A stretch of 64,000 bases of DNA from Flavobacterium sp. LMO8 (GCF_009495755.1 NZ_WIBJ01000030.1:62001-126000); one strand, 5' to 3'; shown: positions 37,678 through 47,352, counted from the first letter of the stretch. Numbers and translations: made by a program. The notes: generated by a model not told the origin, from the letters alone.

Positions 37678-38561
37678 TGGTATTAGTTTCAATAATTATT
37701 CCCGTTCATCAAGTAAAAGACTTTTTTAAGGATTGTGTAGCTAGTGCCTTACAGCAAACTTATACAAACATTGAAGTTCTTATTACCTGTAATGGTAATT
37801 TAAGTATTGATGAATGTAAAGCTTTTTTGAATATTGAAGACGAACGACTTATTTATTTATCGACCGATTCTGGTCGACATAATGCAAGAAATAAAGGAAT
37901 GATAGAAGCAAAAGGAGATTTTATTCTTTTTTTAGATTATGACGATATTTTATTTCCAAATAAAATTTCCAATCAATTAAATGAAATCAACTTTAAGCCT
38001 TTAAAAAATCATATCTTAATTGCCAAGTGGAAAAAATTTAAGTTAGAAATCGAAGAAAATTATAATTTTCCTTTTCCAACTTTTTTTGAAGATAAAATTA
38101 ACGATAGCAAAGGAATTCTTGAAAAACTTGCTAAAACAGGTGGTTTTTTTGTAACCACTTCATGGATGATTTCTAAGGATATTTGTAATCAAATTAAATG
38201 GCTAGATAGTCCAAATGATGATGCTAATTTTTTTTTCAAAGCCTTAGTCTATAAACCAACAATTATTATGACATCTGAGATTTTATCTGGATGCAGAATA
38301 CATACCGACAACACAAGTTCAATTAGAAATAGAGATGAGTTTGATAAATTGATAAAGAGTTGGGACGAAATCTATTATAATTTACAACTAGTCGACAAAG
38401 AAAATGCTAATTATTATTTGTTTCAGATTTATTTAATTTTAATTCGATATTCCAAAGAAATTAATAATTATAAGTTGTTTCAAGTAAACATTAGATGTTT
38501 GTATTATGGACTGATGTCAAAAAAAATATTTTCCGTTTTTAGGAAACTACTATCTTTATAA
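37677..38561 (+). CDS. Glycosyltransferase family 2
   Basis: A 294-residue GT-A glycosyltransferase: VSIIIPVHQVKDFFKDCV at the N-terminus, then TDSGRHNARNKGM and the metal-binding FLDYDDIL. It directly follows another GT2 gene with a one-base overlap. The two share the fold but differ in sequence, so they are unlikely to be a recent duplication. The sugar is unknown. Confidence 0.87.
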   Translation: MVLVSIIIPVHQVKDFFKDCVASALQQTYTNIEVLITCNGNLSIDECKAFLNIEDERLIYLSTDSGRHNARNKGMIEAKGDFILFLDYDDILFPNKISNQLNEINFKPLKNHILIAKWKKFKLEIEENYNFPFPTFFEDKINDSKGILEKLAKTGGFFVTTSWMISKDICNQIKWLDSPNDDANFFFKALVYKPTIIMTSEILSGCRIHTDNTSSIRNRDEFDKLIKSWDEIYYNLQLVDKENANYYLFQIYLILIRYSKEINNYKLFQVNIRCLYYGLMSKKIFSVFRKLLSL

Positions 38562-38570
38562 AGATGTATT

Positions 38571-39728
38571 ATGTTAAAAAATAAAATTCTTTTAATTGGT
38601 CCAATAGGTGATTTTGGAGGGAGAGAAGTTGAGGTCAACATTATTGCCAGAGCACTAGAAAATGATTTCAATGTCAGTATCTTGTCTACTGGCTACATGA
38701 CGGCCGATTCTTTTGCATTGAAGAATTTAAAAGAAACGAAATGGGAGTCAGTCCCAAAAAAAATAAATACCAACAATATTTTTCTTTACTTTTTAAGTTT
38801 GTTGTCTAAAATTGTAAATAAAGGTAAGCTTAAAAATTATGCGTATTTAAATAATTTAGTTTCAAAAAAGCTTTTTGATTTAGATAAATTATATCAAATA
38901 GAAATTGAAAAAAAGATAAATGAATCAGATTTAATAATACTCTGCATGCAATTGACATCCAAATTTTTACCAGAAATAGTGGTTTATTGTGATGAAAAAA
39001 AAATGCCATGTTTAGTTCGAACAACAGGAACAATTAGACAAGTGCTAGAATCAGATGCTTCGTTTCTAAAAAAAGTGAGTTTATTTATACATCACTCTGA
39101 AGCCAATGCAGGTAATTTAAACAATCAAATCGATTTACCATATTCAATAATAGATCAATGTGCTTTAAATGAAGATCAACTTTTAGCTTTAGAAATAAAA
39201 TCAAAAACAGCGCTGCGTTTTGGTTATCTTGGTAGACTTAGCAGTGAAAAAGGTGTTTTGCCAATAGCCAATTTTTTTTCTAAAACTACTTTACCGTTTA
39301 TAATAGCTGGTGAGGGTGAATTAAAAAATGAACTTTTAGAAATAATTTCAGATAAAAAGAATTGTAATTTTTTAGGATCATTAACAAATGAAAATTTGGC
39401 TTTATTTTTTGATGCAATTGATGTTTTGATTATTCCTTCTTATGAAGAATCAGGACCTTTAGTAGGTTTAGAAGCTATGGCCGCCGGAAAAATTATTATT
39501 TCTACAAAAGTGGGAGCCATGGAAGAGCGTTTAGAAGGACTGCGTTCATTCTGGTTTCAAATTGAAAATATAGCTACATTGCAAGCAGCTCTAGAGCAAG
39601 TTTTGAGTTTAAATGAATCGGAAAGATTTATGCTTTCAAATTTATCTAGAGAAAGGTATCTTTGCAAGTATAGTTTACAAGCAGTTTCTGAAAAGTATAA
39701 AAAAATAACCAAACAATTTATAAACTAA
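38571..39728 (+). CDS. Glycosyltransferase family 4
   Basis: A 385-residue GT-B glycosyltransferase. The N-terminus is LLIGPIGDFGGREVEVNII, and the donor domain has LRFGYLGRLSSEKGVLPI, IIAGEGELKNELLE and the sugar-binding SYEESGPLVGLEAMAAGKII. The next gene starts at the base after its stop. Specificity unknown. Confidence 0.86.
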   Translation: MLKNKILLIGPIGDFGGREVEVNIIARALENDFNVSILSTGYMTADSFALKNLKETKWESVPKKINTNNIFLYFLSLLSKIVNKGKLKNYAYLNNLVSKKLFDLDKLYQIEIEKKINESDLIILCMQLTSKFLPEIVVYCDEKKMPCLVRTTGTIRQVLESDASFLKKVSLFIHHSEANAGNLNNQIDLPYSIIDQCALNEDQLLALEIKSKTALRFGYLGRLSSEKGVLPIANFFSKTTLPFIIAGEGELKNELLEIISDKKNCNFLGSLTNENLALFFDAIDVLIIPSYEESGPLVGLEAMAAGKIIISTKVGAMEERLEGLRSFWFQIENIATLQAALEQVLSLNESERFMLSNLSRERYLCKYSLQAVSEKYKKITKQFIN

Positions 39729-40748
39729 ATGCGAGTAGGTTTTAATCCTAATAAAGATAAAATACTTTCTAAATCTGATTTTACTCATCAGGTTATCGTT
39801 CCTGTTTATATCCCACATCAGAATGATTATTTTAAAGATTGTTTTCAAATTTTACGTTATTGTTTAGAGTCTTTAATTACAACCAGTCATGCCAAAACCT
39901 ACATTACCGTTGTAAACAATGGAAGTTGCGATGAAGTTATTTTATATCTAAACCAATTACAGCTACAAGGAAAAATACATGAAGTAATTCATACCACAGC
40001 CATAGGAAAACTAAACGCTATTTTAAAAGGGTTAACGGGGCATCAATTTCCATTAATTACCATAACAGATGCCGACGTATTATTTCTAAACCATTGGCAA
40101 AAAGCTACGTATGAAGTCTTTGAGGCTTTTCCAAAAACAGGTTTAGTTTGTACAACGCCTTCTTCTAAATCCTTTAACGATAAAACGTTTAATATTATAA
40201 TCGAAAGACTGTTTTCTAAAACAATGGCGTTTACTAAGGTTAAAAATCCAGCTGCTTTTGAAGCTTTTGCAACAAGCATTGGAAATCCCAATTTTTATAA
40301 GCCAGTTCATTTTGAAAAATATTTAACACTGACACATCATAAGGTACAAGCCGTTGTAGGAGCAGGACATTTTGTGGCTACCTATCGTGGCAATATTTTT
40401 TCTGACTTAGGCGTGACTGCAACCCCATTTAGTTTAGGTGGTACTAGCGAAGCTAAAATTTTAGATTTACCTGTAATAAGAAAAGGATATTGGCGTTTGT
40501 CTACCGATGATAATTACACTTATCACCTAGGAAATGTCCAAGAATCTTGGATGCAAGAAACATTCAATACCTTGAAAAATGAAGAAAAAGAAATTGATTT
40601 TGTTTTACACAAACCTTTAAAACGACCTTCAAAATTTCTTTTTTGGCTAAAAAATAACGTACTAGAAAAGTTGTTTTACCAAAAAGGAATCCGAAGATTT
40701 TTTTTAAAATATAAAGGATTAACTACTGAAGAAGTTGTGAATTATTAA
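39729..40748 (+). CDS. Glycosyltransferase, GT-A fold (GT2-like)
   Basis: 339 residues. It has a GT2-type fold although the first strand is preceded by ~20 extra residues: VIVPVYIPHQNDYFKDCF, VVNNGSCDEV, and a DxD-type motif in TITDADVLFLNHW. A C-terminal basic segment (KFLFWLKNNVLEKLFYQKG) may bind the membrane. It abuts the preceding gene; a 39-base gap follows. Confidence 0.8.
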   Translation: MRVGFNPNKDKILSKSDFTHQVIVPVYIPHQNDYFKDCFQILRYCLESLITTSHAKTYITVVNNGSCDEVILYLNQLQLQGKIHEVIHTTAIGKLNAILKGLTGHQFPLITITDADVLFLNHWQKATYEVFEAFPKTGLVCTTPSSKSFNDKTFNIIIERLFSKTMAFTKVKNPAAFEAFATSIGNPNFYKPVHFEKYLTLTHHKVQAVVGAGHFVATYRGNIFSDLGVTATPFSLGGTSEAKILDLPVIRKGYWRLSTDDNYTYHLGNVQESWMQETFNTLKNEEKEIDFVLHKPLKRPSKFLFWLKNNVLEKLFYQKGIRRFFLKYKGLTTEEVVNY

Positions 40749-40787
40749 TTTCTCAATATATTTACCCTTTTAGACTAAATCAAAGGC

Positions 40788-41903
40788 ATGAAGAGTACCG
40801 CTAAAATAATCATTACAGAGCAAGCTATTCCTTTTCAAAAGAATGGCTCATGGTCGCAGCGTTTAGAATATTTTTTAAAAAGCGACCACAATTTAATTGA
40901 CTATTTTATTTGTGGCGAAACCAATCAATCGTTAGCTACAACTACTACTTTTTATAGAGAAAAACAAGTGCAATCGAAATGGCGATTAAAGTTATTTCCA
41001 AATACAAGATATCAGCATTATACCAACCGTTTGGAACAATTGGTTAACCAACATTCTCATGCCATAGTTTGTGTGGTTGATAATGTGAAATTGATGTTAG
41101 CTGTTAGCGAATGTGTCGAACAAAAAAAGCTCAAAAATAAAGTTACGTTACTTTTTTACTGCTGTGGTCATTCTTATTTATTGGATGATAATTTGCAAAA
41201 GAAATTTTTGAAACATTGTGACGAATTCATTTTTCTTACTAAAAAAGCCTACACTTTCAATAAAGAACGTTACGATGAATTTATACCAGAAGTAACCGTT
41301 TTGAATAATCCGATTGAGAAAAATATTTATAAGTCAATTTCGGTTGCTGAAAAAGAAGCCTTGCTTCAACAACACCAGTTTACAGGAAAGAAAGTATTTT
41401 TATGGTTATCGCATGACCGTCCTAAAAAAGGATTGAGTATTGTTTTAAATGCTTGGAAAGATTCTGAAAAATTGCAAAATGAAGGTGTACTTTTAGTGGT
41501 AGGAGCAAAACGAAAGGAGGCAATCAAAGGAGTTCAATTTATAGGTCAAGTGGCGAATAATGAAGTAGCAAAGTATTATCAATTAGCTCACGTCTTTTTA
41601 TTTCCAACTCTATGGAAAGAAGGTTTCGGATTGAGTTTGGCTCAAGCCATTTGTAGTGGTTGTTACAGCATTGCAGCTGATAATGGTGGTGTTTCCGATT
41701 TTTTCACTCATAAAGATGGGGTTTTGTTAACAGCGCCAAATGTTGTTTCTCATTGGGTAGCAAGTATGGAAACTGCATTAGAACAAGTGAATTCAGGATG
41801 GGAAAATAAAGAGACAGGAAATCAAATTTTAGATTACCCTGAATGGTCGCAACAATTTGCTGCTATTTTTACCAAATGGGAAAGAAGATTCCAAAACGAA
41901 TAA
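40788..41903 (+). CDS. Glycosyltransferase family 4
   Basis: A 371-residue GT-B glycosyltransferase. The N-terminal domain is degenerate, but the donor domain is clear: FLWLSHDRPKKGLSIVLNAW, LLVVGAKRKEAIKG, and the E-containing loop PTLWKEGFGLSLAQAICSG. It lies six bases before the amidotransferase gene. Specificity unknown. Confidence 0.83.
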   Translation: MKSTAKIIITEQAIPFQKNGSWSQRLEYFLKSDHNLIDYFICGETNQSLATTTTFYREKQVQSKWRLKLFPNTRYQHYTNRLEQLVNQHSHAIVCVVDNVKLMLAVSECVEQKKLKNKVTLLFYCCGHSYLLDDNLQKKFLKHCDEFIFLTKKAYTFNKERYDEFIPEVTVLNNPIEKNIYKSISVAEKEALLQQHQFTGKKVFLWLSHDRPKKGLSIVLNAWKDSEKLQNEGVLLVVGAKRKEAIKGVQFIGQVANNEVAKYYQLAHVFLFPTLWKEGFGLSLAQAICSGCYSIAADNGGVSDFFTHKDGVLLTAPNVVSHWVASMETALEQVNSGWENKETGNQILDYPEWSQQFAAIFTKWERRFQNE

Positions 41904-41909
41904 AGAATT

Positions 41910-43796
41910 ATGTGCGCAATAAATGGAATTATTAATTGGAATGGCGTTTCCAATCTTCATAAAGAACAAATAACCGCTTCTTTAAAGGAAATGGAATATC
42001 GAGGTCCCGATTTTTCCAATACCCATTCCGATGTAAATAGTATTTTAGGTCATAATCGATTGGCGATTCTGGATTTGAATCCGAGATCAAACCAACCCAT
42101 GCTTTCGGAAAACAAAAGATATACTATTGTTTTTAATGGTGAAATATACAATTACAAAGACATCAAGAAAGACTTAGAGCAAAAAGGATATCGCTTCAAT
42201 AGTGTTTCTGATACCGAAGTTTTACTGAATGGCTTCATTGAATATGGAACAGAAATTGTTCATAAACTGAGAGGTATGTTTGCCTTTTTGATTTGGGACG
42301 CAGAAAAAAAAGAAGCCTTTATTGCTCGAGATAGATTTGGTGAAAAGCCATTTTATTATCACTACAATTCTAATGGCGAGTTTGGTTTTGCTTCTAATCT
42401 AGCAGGAATTGTTCCTTTGGCGGGAATAGAACTTCAAATTAGTAAACAAGCTATTTATGAATTATTTAGTTTGCAATATATCGATGAGGGTTCTTGTATT
42501 TATGAGGGTATTCAAAAATTAGCACCAGGTTGCATGATGACCATCAATGCTTCAGGAATTAAGACAGAAACATATTGGACTCCCAATTACAAAGATAAAA
42601 CCGATTCAAATTTTGAAGCAAATAAAGAAAACTTACATCAATTAGCCAAAGAAGCAGTAGCCGAACAATTAGAAGCGGATGTTCCTGTAGGTTTGTTTTT
42701 AAGTGGAGGAACGGATTCAGCTGTTATTGCAGCATTGGCTTCAAAACAAAAACAAGATATAACGACATTAACCATGTCGGTTCCAGATAATAAAAATTCG
42801 GATGAAGCTGAAGCGGCATCTTTTGTTGCAAAAAAATTGAATATAAAACATAAGATTGTAAATTTGGATACCCATTGTGTGGCCGATTTGCCTTATGTCT
42901 TACAAAATATAGAGCCTTTAGCCGATGCTTCTTTACTTCCAGCTATGGCAATTGCCAAAGAAGCAAAAAAGGAATTTACAGTAATGTTATCAGGAGATGG
43001 TGGTGATGAAATTTTTGGAGGTTATAAACGTCCATTGCAGTATAGAAAGAATGCATTTTCAGGAAATAGCCTGACGAAGAGTTTGGCGGAAATTGTAATA
43101 AAAAAATCAGATACAAAACCTTATAATTATTGTTTTTCTAAAATTACCGATGCTCGAATTTATAAATGGGCAGGAGTAGAAACTTTATATCATTTAAAAT
43201 CATTGCCAGAAAAACAAGCACAAGTTCTTTTTAAAACGAATCAAAAGTTTGAAAATCAACTGGTAAAAAAATATAAAGAAGCTTCAAATTTTGCTCATTC
43301 AGAAGAAGATAAAATGTTGTATGTGGGAGTGAAATCTAATTTGACAGATGATTTTTTGCTTAAAATGGATACGGCTAATATGTTTCATTCGGTAGAATCG
43401 AGATGTCCTTTTTTAGATTATCGCATTTTAGAATATACATCGCACTTGACTATAGAACAGTTAATGCCTAATGGAATTGATAAAGAATTATTAAAAAGTA
43501 TAGGTGCAGATTATATTCCAGCGGAGTTTTTTAAATTACCCAAAAAAGGATTCTCAATTCCGTATTATGATTATTTAAAAACCTCTTGGGGTGATATTTT
43601 GCTTCGTTTTATGCAAGAAGGCATCTCATCTGATATGAATCTAATTGATTCCAAAACTGTGATACAACTTATTTCCAGTTACCGAGCCAAACCGACTTTC
43701 AAAATTGGGAAATTGTTGTATAGTATTTTGGTTTTTGAAATTTGGTTACGTGTTTTTCATTTAAAGATGAATCCAGAATCCATTAAATTGATTTAA
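41910..43796 (+). CDS. asnB: Asparagine-synthetase-like glutamine amidotransferase
   Basis: A 628-residue AsnB-family enzyme. Cys2, exposed after removal of Met1, is the class II glutaminase nucleophile (MCAINGIINW), with RGPDFS, NGEIYNY and DTEVLLN of that domain. The synthetase domain has the PP-loop SGGTDS at residues 265-270. In polysaccharide loci such enzymes are thought to amidate uronic acid carboxyl groups rather than make asparagine. Two nucleotide-sugar dehydrogenases at the left end could supply such uronic acids. The role is inference; family membership is firm. Confidence 0.9.
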   Translation: MCAINGIINWNGVSNLHKEQITASLKEMEYRGPDFSNTHSDVNSILGHNRLAILDLNPRSNQPMLSENKRYTIVFNGEIYNYKDIKKDLEQKGYRFNSVSDTEVLLNGFIEYGTEIVHKLRGMFAFLIWDAEKKEAFIARDRFGEKPFYYHYNSNGEFGFASNLAGIVPLAGIELQISKQAIYELFSLQYIDEGSCIYEGIQKLAPGCMMTINASGIKTETYWTPNYKDKTDSNFEANKENLHQLAKEAVAEQLEADVPVGLFLSGGTDSAVIAALASKQKQDITTLTMSVPDNKNSDEAEAASFVAKKLNIKHKIVNLDTHCVADLPYVLQNIEPLADASLLPAMAIAKEAKKEFTVMLSGDGGDEIFGGYKRPLQYRKNAFSGNSLTKSLAEIVIKKSDTKPYNYCFSKITDARIYKWAGVETLYHLKSLPEKQAQVLFKTNQKFENQLVKKYKEASNFAHSEEDKMLYVGVKSNLTDDFLLKMDTANMFHSVESRCPFLDYRILEYTSHLTIEQLMPNGIDKELLKSIGADYIPAEFFKLPKKGFSIPYYDYLKTSWGDILLRFMQEGISSDMNLIDSKTVIQLISSYRAKPTFKIGKLLYSILVFEIWLRVFHLKMNPESIKLI

Positions 43797-43798
43797 TT

Positions 43799-44464
43799 AT
43801 GAGTAAAACGATAGCAATAATCCCAGTACGAGGTGGTTCCAGGCGTTTACCGGGTAAAAACATAAAACTATTGGGAGGAATACCTTTGCTAGCACACAGC
43901 ATTTTATATGCGAAACGACATGATTTTATAAACGAGGTTTATGTTTCAACTGATGATGAAGCGATAAAGCAAGTAGCTTTACAATATGGTGCTCTAGTAA
44001 TTGATAGACCTCAATCACTTTCAGGTGATTTAGAACCAACTGTTTCTGCTTTAAAGCATGTTTTAGAATCAATTGATGGAGTAGTTGAAAATGTAATTCT
44101 TTTACAAGCTACCAATCCACTTCGACCACAAAATTTACTAAAAGAGGCTTTTACGATTTTTCAAGAAAAACAAGTGGACAGTTTGTTTACCGTTTCTCGT
44201 AGTTATCACAAATTAGGAAAAATCGCAAACAATGCATTTATTCCATACAATTATGAAGTTGGACAACGTAGTCAAGACTTAGAACCCTTATATTATGAAA
44301 ATGGCTTGTTATATATCACAAAATCATCTGTTATACTGAACAATGAAATCATTACAAATGAGTCTTTTCCATTAGAGGTGAAGCATCCTTTTGCTAGTGT
44401 TGATATTGATACACAAGAAGATTTTGATTATGCGGAGTATTTGCTTGGGAAGTTTAAAGTTTAA
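43799..44464 (+). CDS. neuA: CMP-nonulosonate (sialic/legionaminic acid) cytidylyltransferase
   Basis: A 221-residue cytidylyltransferase with the NeuA/LegF pattern: IIPVRGGSRRLPGKNIKLLGG at the N-terminus, DRPQSLSGD, LLQATNPLRP, and a final SVDIDTQEDFDYAE. It would couple CTP to a nonulosonic acid in the cytoplasm. NeuB and NeuC homologues follow at 45720 and 47557 but are separated from it by a Fic-type gene and a nuclease gene. The stop codon lies inside a 7-base tandem repeat. Legionaminic acid is my favoured substrate because a bacillosamine route is present, but N-acetylneuraminic acid is not excluded. Confidence 0.88.
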   Translation: MSKTIAIIPVRGGSRRLPGKNIKLLGGIPLLAHSILYAKRHDFINEVYVSTDDEAIKQVALQYGALVIDRPQSLSGDLEPTVSALKHVLESIDGVVENVILLQATNPLRPQNLLKEAFTIFQEKQVDSLFTVSRSYHKLGKIANNAFIPYNYEVGQRSQDLEPLYYENGLLYITKSSVILNNEIITNESFPLEVKHPFASVDIDTQEDFDYAEYLLGKFKV

Positions 44465-44500
44465 AGTTTCAGGTTTCAGGTTTCAGGTTTCAAGTTTGGA
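44452..44500 (+). repeat. Heptanucleotide tandem repeat (GTTTNNN) at the end of neuA
   Basis: Seven consecutive 7-base units: two GTTTAAA, three GTTTCAG, one GTTTCAA, one GTTTGGA. The neuA stop (TAA, 44462-44464) falls in the second unit. The remaining sequence up to the next gene also carries short GTTTCACG(A/G)AG-like motifs around 44505-44540. Confidence 0.85.
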
Positions 44501-44751
44501 ACACAAAGTTTCACGAAGTTTTCACAGCGTTTCACGGAGTTTTTTTGGAAGTGGATTGTGACGGATTTATTTTGTTTGTAATTGAAGTTGTTTTTGATTT
44601 TGTTTCTAAACTTAGGGATTGACATGGAAAGATTACTTATGAAAATATTGATTAACTTCAAGATATCATTTCAATTATTTAATCAAATTGGTTTTAAATA
44701 TGTTATTTTTGTTTTTTTGTATTCTTTGCCATTAAATTACATTACGATATA
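44501..44751. other. Intergenic region before the RhuM-Fic gene
   Basis: About 250 AT-rich bases without a credible gene. A -7-like box TATTTTTG (44704-44711) matches TAnnTTTG 41 bases before the RhuM-Fic start, but the nearest upstream TTG (44688-44690) is only 13 bases away, so the promoter is doubtful. The neighbouring gene class differs from both sides, consistent with an independent insertion. Confidence 0.4.
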
Positions 44752-45717
44752 ATGAACGGAATTGAAATTTATAAATCAATAACAGGTGAAACTCAAATTG
44801 AAGTTCGGTTTGAGCATGATACTGTTTGGTTAAATTTAAATCAAATTGCACTACTTTTTGGAAGAGATAAGTCGGTGATTTCACGACATCTTTCAGCTGT
44901 TTTTAGAGATAATGAATTGGACAGACAATCAGTTGTTGCAAAAAATGCAACAACTGCATTAGATGGTAAAACCTATCAGGTAGATTTTTATAATTTAGAC
45001 GCTATTCTTTCAGTAGGTTATCGTGTTAATTCAAAACAAGGTACACAGTTTCGAATTTGGGCTACGCAACGATTGCGCGACTATTTAGTAGAAGGGATTA
45101 GTGTTAATAAAAAAAGATTACAAGAGCTTGAAAAAATTGTTGAAGTTATATCGAAAACCAATATTGATCAAACTCACGATTTGGCTGAGGCGAAAGGATT
45201 ACTTCACATTCTTAATCATTATACCAAAAGTTTTATACTTTTAAATCAATTTGATAGCGCTTCCCTACCTTTGCAAAATTTGAATAGCGTTGTTTCCTAT
45301 CAAATTGAATATGAAGAAGCTATTCAAGCCATACAAGTTTTAAGAGCAGAGTTAATACAAAAAAATGAAGCTACATCGCTTTTTGGAAATCAAAAAGATA
45401 AAACTTTTGAAGGGATTTTAAGAAGTATTTTGCAAACCTTTGATGGTAATTATTTGTATCCTACTATAGAAGAACAGTCAGCGCATTTGCTTTATTTTGT
45501 TATTAAAAATCATCCTTTTTCTGACGGAAATAAAAGAATAGGTGCCTTTTTATTTGTTTGGTTTTTGGAAAAAAATAGTCATTTGTTAAAGCATAATGGT
45601 GAGCGTAAAATTAATGATAATGCTTTAACAGCTTTGGCCTTGTTAGTTGCTCAAAGTAATCCAGAGGATAAAGAATTAATGATTCGATTAATTTGTAATT
45701 TAATACTAAATACTTAA
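44752..45717 (+). CDS. RhuM-Fic fusion protein (Fic/Doc-type)
   Basis: 321 residues in two parts. The N-terminal half (1-~115) matches the virulence-protein RhuM pattern, a DNA-binding-like domain with [20 protein letters not shown] and [20 protein letters not shown]. The C-terminal half is a Fic/Doc domain with the core motif HPFSDGNKR (His254 to Arg262) and [12 protein letters not shown] before it. Fic-fold enzymes transfer AMP or other phosphate-containing groups to proteins; some are toxins. No obvious antitoxin gene is adjacent. It stands between neuA and neuB and has no evident link to glycan synthesis. Confidence 0.88.
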   Translation: MNGIEIYKSITGETQIEVRFEHDTVWLNLNQIALLFGRDKSVISRHLSAVFRDNELDRQSVVAKNATTALDGKTYQVDFYNLDAILSVGYRVNSKQGTQFRIWATQRLRDYLVEGISVNKKRLQELEKIVEVISKTNIDQTHDLAEAKGLLHILNHYTKSFILLNQFDSASLPLQNLNSVVSYQIEYEEAIQAIQVLRAELIQKNEATSLFGNQKDKTFEGILRSILQTFDGNYLYPTIEEQSAHLLYFVIKNHPFSDGNKRIGAFLFVWFLEKNSHLLKHNGERKINDNALTALALLVAQSNPEDKELMIRLICNLILNT

Positions 45718-45719
45718 AT

Positions 45720-46760
45720 ATGAATCCCTATATAGAAATAGCAGGAAGAAAAATTGGTCAAGATTTTCCACCTTTAGTCATCGCAGAAATCGGAATTAAC
45801 CATGAAGGTTCTTTGCAAGTGGCTAAAGAAATGGTAGATGCTGCTCATAGAGCAGGAGTTGAGGTAGTTAAACACCAAACCCATATTGTTGCTGACGAAA
45901 TGAGTGGTGCAGCTAAAAAAGTAATTCCAGGAAATGCAGATGTTTCCATTTATGAAATTATGGAGCGTTGTGCCTTAAACGAAGAAGAAGAGCTAGAATT
46001 AAAAAATTATGTGGAAAGCAAAGGCATGATTTTTATCTCAACACCTTTCTCTCGTGCTGCTGCCGAACGTTTGAAAAAGTTTGATATTCCGGCTTATAAA
46101 ATTGGTTCGGGTGAATGTAATAATTATCCCCTATTAGAACATATTGCTTCTTTTGGGAAACCAGTCATTTTAAGTACTGGAATGAATACAATAGATAGTA
46201 TTCAAAAAGCTGTAGCAATTTTTGACAAACACAATATTCCAGTTGCCTTATTGCATACTACCAATTTATATCCAACCCCAATTCATTTAGTACGATTTGG
46301 AGCTATGATTGAAATGCATCAGGCGTTTCCTGATAAAGTTTTTGGATTATCAGATCATACGCTAAATAATAACGCTTGTTTAGGTGCAGTTGCATTAGGT
46401 GCATCCATTTTAGAGCGACACTTTACAGATCACATGAACCGAACAGGTCCAGATATTGTATGCAGTATGGATGAGCAAGCTACAAAAGAATTAATCATCA
46501 ATAGTGCCGAAATGGCGCAAATGCGTGGTGGAACCAAAAAACCAGCCGAAGAAGAACAAGTAACAATTGATTTTGCTTTTGCAACAGTTTGTTCCATTGC
46601 CTCTATCCAAAAAGGAGAAGTGTTAACCAAAGAAAACATTTGGGTAAAACGACCTGGTACTGGTAAAATTTTAGCTGAACATTTTGATTCGTTATTAGGA
46701 AAAAATGCGACAAGAGACATCGCAAATGATGAACAATTGGATTTTAGTGATTTTGAGTAA
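45720..46760 (+). CDS. neuB: Nonulosonic acid synthase (NeuB/LegI-like)
   Basis: A 346-residue PEP-dependent synthase: TIM-barrel domain with [49 protein letters not shown] and [12 protein letters not shown], then a C-terminal SAF (antifreeze-like) domain from about residue 285 ([12 protein letters not shown]). It would condense PEP with ManNAc, or with 2,4-diacetamido-trideoxymannose, to give Neu5Ac or legionaminic acid. It follows the RhuM-Fic gene by two bases. Which substrate it uses cannot be settled by eye. Confidence 0.9.
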   Translation: MNPYIEIAGRKIGQDFPPLVIAEIGINHEGSLQVAKEMVDAAHRAGVEVVKHQTHIVADEMSGAAKKVIPGNADVSIYEIMERCALNEEEELELKNYVESKGMIFISTPFSRAAAERLKKFDIPAYKIGSGECNNYPLLEHIASFGKPVILSTGMNTIDSIQKAVAIFDKHNIPVALLHTTNLYPTPIHLVRFGAMIEMHQAFPDKVFGLSDHTLNNNACLGAVALGASILERHFTDHMNRTGPDIVCSMDEQATKELIINSAEMAQMRGGTKKPAEEEQVTIDFAFATVCSIASIQKGEVLTKENIWVKRPGTGKILAEHFDSLLGKNATRDIANDEQLDFSDFE

Positions 46761-46783
46761 GTTTTTATGGAATAATTCCACTT

Positions 46784-46940
46784 TTGTCAAGCTGAGCCTG
46801 TCGAAGCCTAATGGAAACGAAATTTGCTACTAAGGACTTCGACAAGCTCAGTCTGACATTGGGGTTAATCAGTTTTTAATGAGATGATGAGTTTTTGAAT
46901 TGTGCTACTTAGGACTTCGACAAGCTCAGTCTGACATTGG
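46784..46940. repeat. Palindromic dispersed repeats left of the GIY-YIG gene (first block)
   Basis: One forward arm TTGTCAAGCTGAGCCTGTCG (from 46784, running through AAGCCTAATGGAAAC) and two reverse arms containing CTTCGACAAGCTCAGTCTGA (46826-46862 and 46904-46940). The two reverse arms are spaced exactly 78 bases apart, so the block contains one complete 78-base tandem unit and part of a second. Confidence 0.88.
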
Positions 46941-46992
46941 AGTTAATTGGTTTTAGTTGATTTTACAGTTCTTTAAATATGTAATTCCACTA

Positions 46993-47027
46993 TTGTCAAG
47001 CTGAGCTTGTCGAAGCCTAATGGAAAC
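46993..47027 (+). repeat. Palindromic dispersed repeat, forward arm next to the GIY-YIG start
   Basis: A second forward arm, TTGTCAAGCTGAGCTTGTCG plus AAGCCTAATGGAAAC, preceded, like the first, by TAATTCCAC. It ends 18 bases before the ATG of the GIY-YIG gene, so the nuclease gene is directly bounded by this repeat. Confidence 0.85.
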
Positions 47028-47045
47028 AATTAAATATTGCATTTG

Positions 47046-47351
47046 ATGAAGTTATTCTATGTTTATATTTTAAAATGTAAAGATGATTCTTTTTATACAG
47101 GAATCACTAACAGTATAGAAAGAAGATTATATGAACACAATCTAGGAATTGATAAAGACGCTTATACTTATTCAAGAAGACCAGTTGAATTAGTTTGGTT
47201 TGAAATGTTTACTGATCCTACTCAAGCAATTATGGTTGAAAAGAAAATTAAAGGATGGAGTAGAAGAAAAAAACAAGCTTTAATTGATGAAGATTGGGAT
47301 AAGCTAGTAAGATTTTCTAAGAATTACACTCAGTTTGGAAAAGAAGATTAG
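47046..47351 (+). CDS. GIY-YIG endonuclease domain protein (UvrC N-terminal/YhbQ-like)
   Basis: About 101 residues, taking the ATG at 47046 (MKLFYVYILKCKDD) over a TTG at 47037. The single GIY-YIG domain has YVYIL and YTGIT as the two halves of the name motif, the catalytic Arg region RRLYEHN, and the metal-binding Glu in MVEKKIKGW. The stand-alone size fits the YhbQ/SLX1-like subfamily, DNA-cleaving nucleases without a separate DNA-binding domain. It lies between neuB and neuC with palindromic repeats touching both ends. A role in repeat mobility is speculative. Confidence 0.88.
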   Translation: MKLFYVYILKCKDDSFYTGITNSIERRLYEHNLGIDKDAYTYSRRPVELVWFEMFTDPTQAIMVEKKIKGWSRRKKQALIDEDWDKLVRFSKNYTQFGKED

Positions 47352-47352
47352 T

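Noticed and set aside
44476..44661. Possible 61-residue minus-strand gene
   Set aside because: It lies in the heptamer repeat and the AT-rich spacer; its composition is repeat-derived and it has no family-like motif.
44752..45717. Toxin-antitoxin pair
   Set aside because: Only the Fic-type protein is present; no small antitoxin gene is adjacent.
46430..46720. 96-residue minus-strand reading frame within neuB
   Set aside because: It is fully inside neuB on the opposite strand and has no independent support; other long minus-strand frames (21804, 23196, 58638) were rejected for the same reason.
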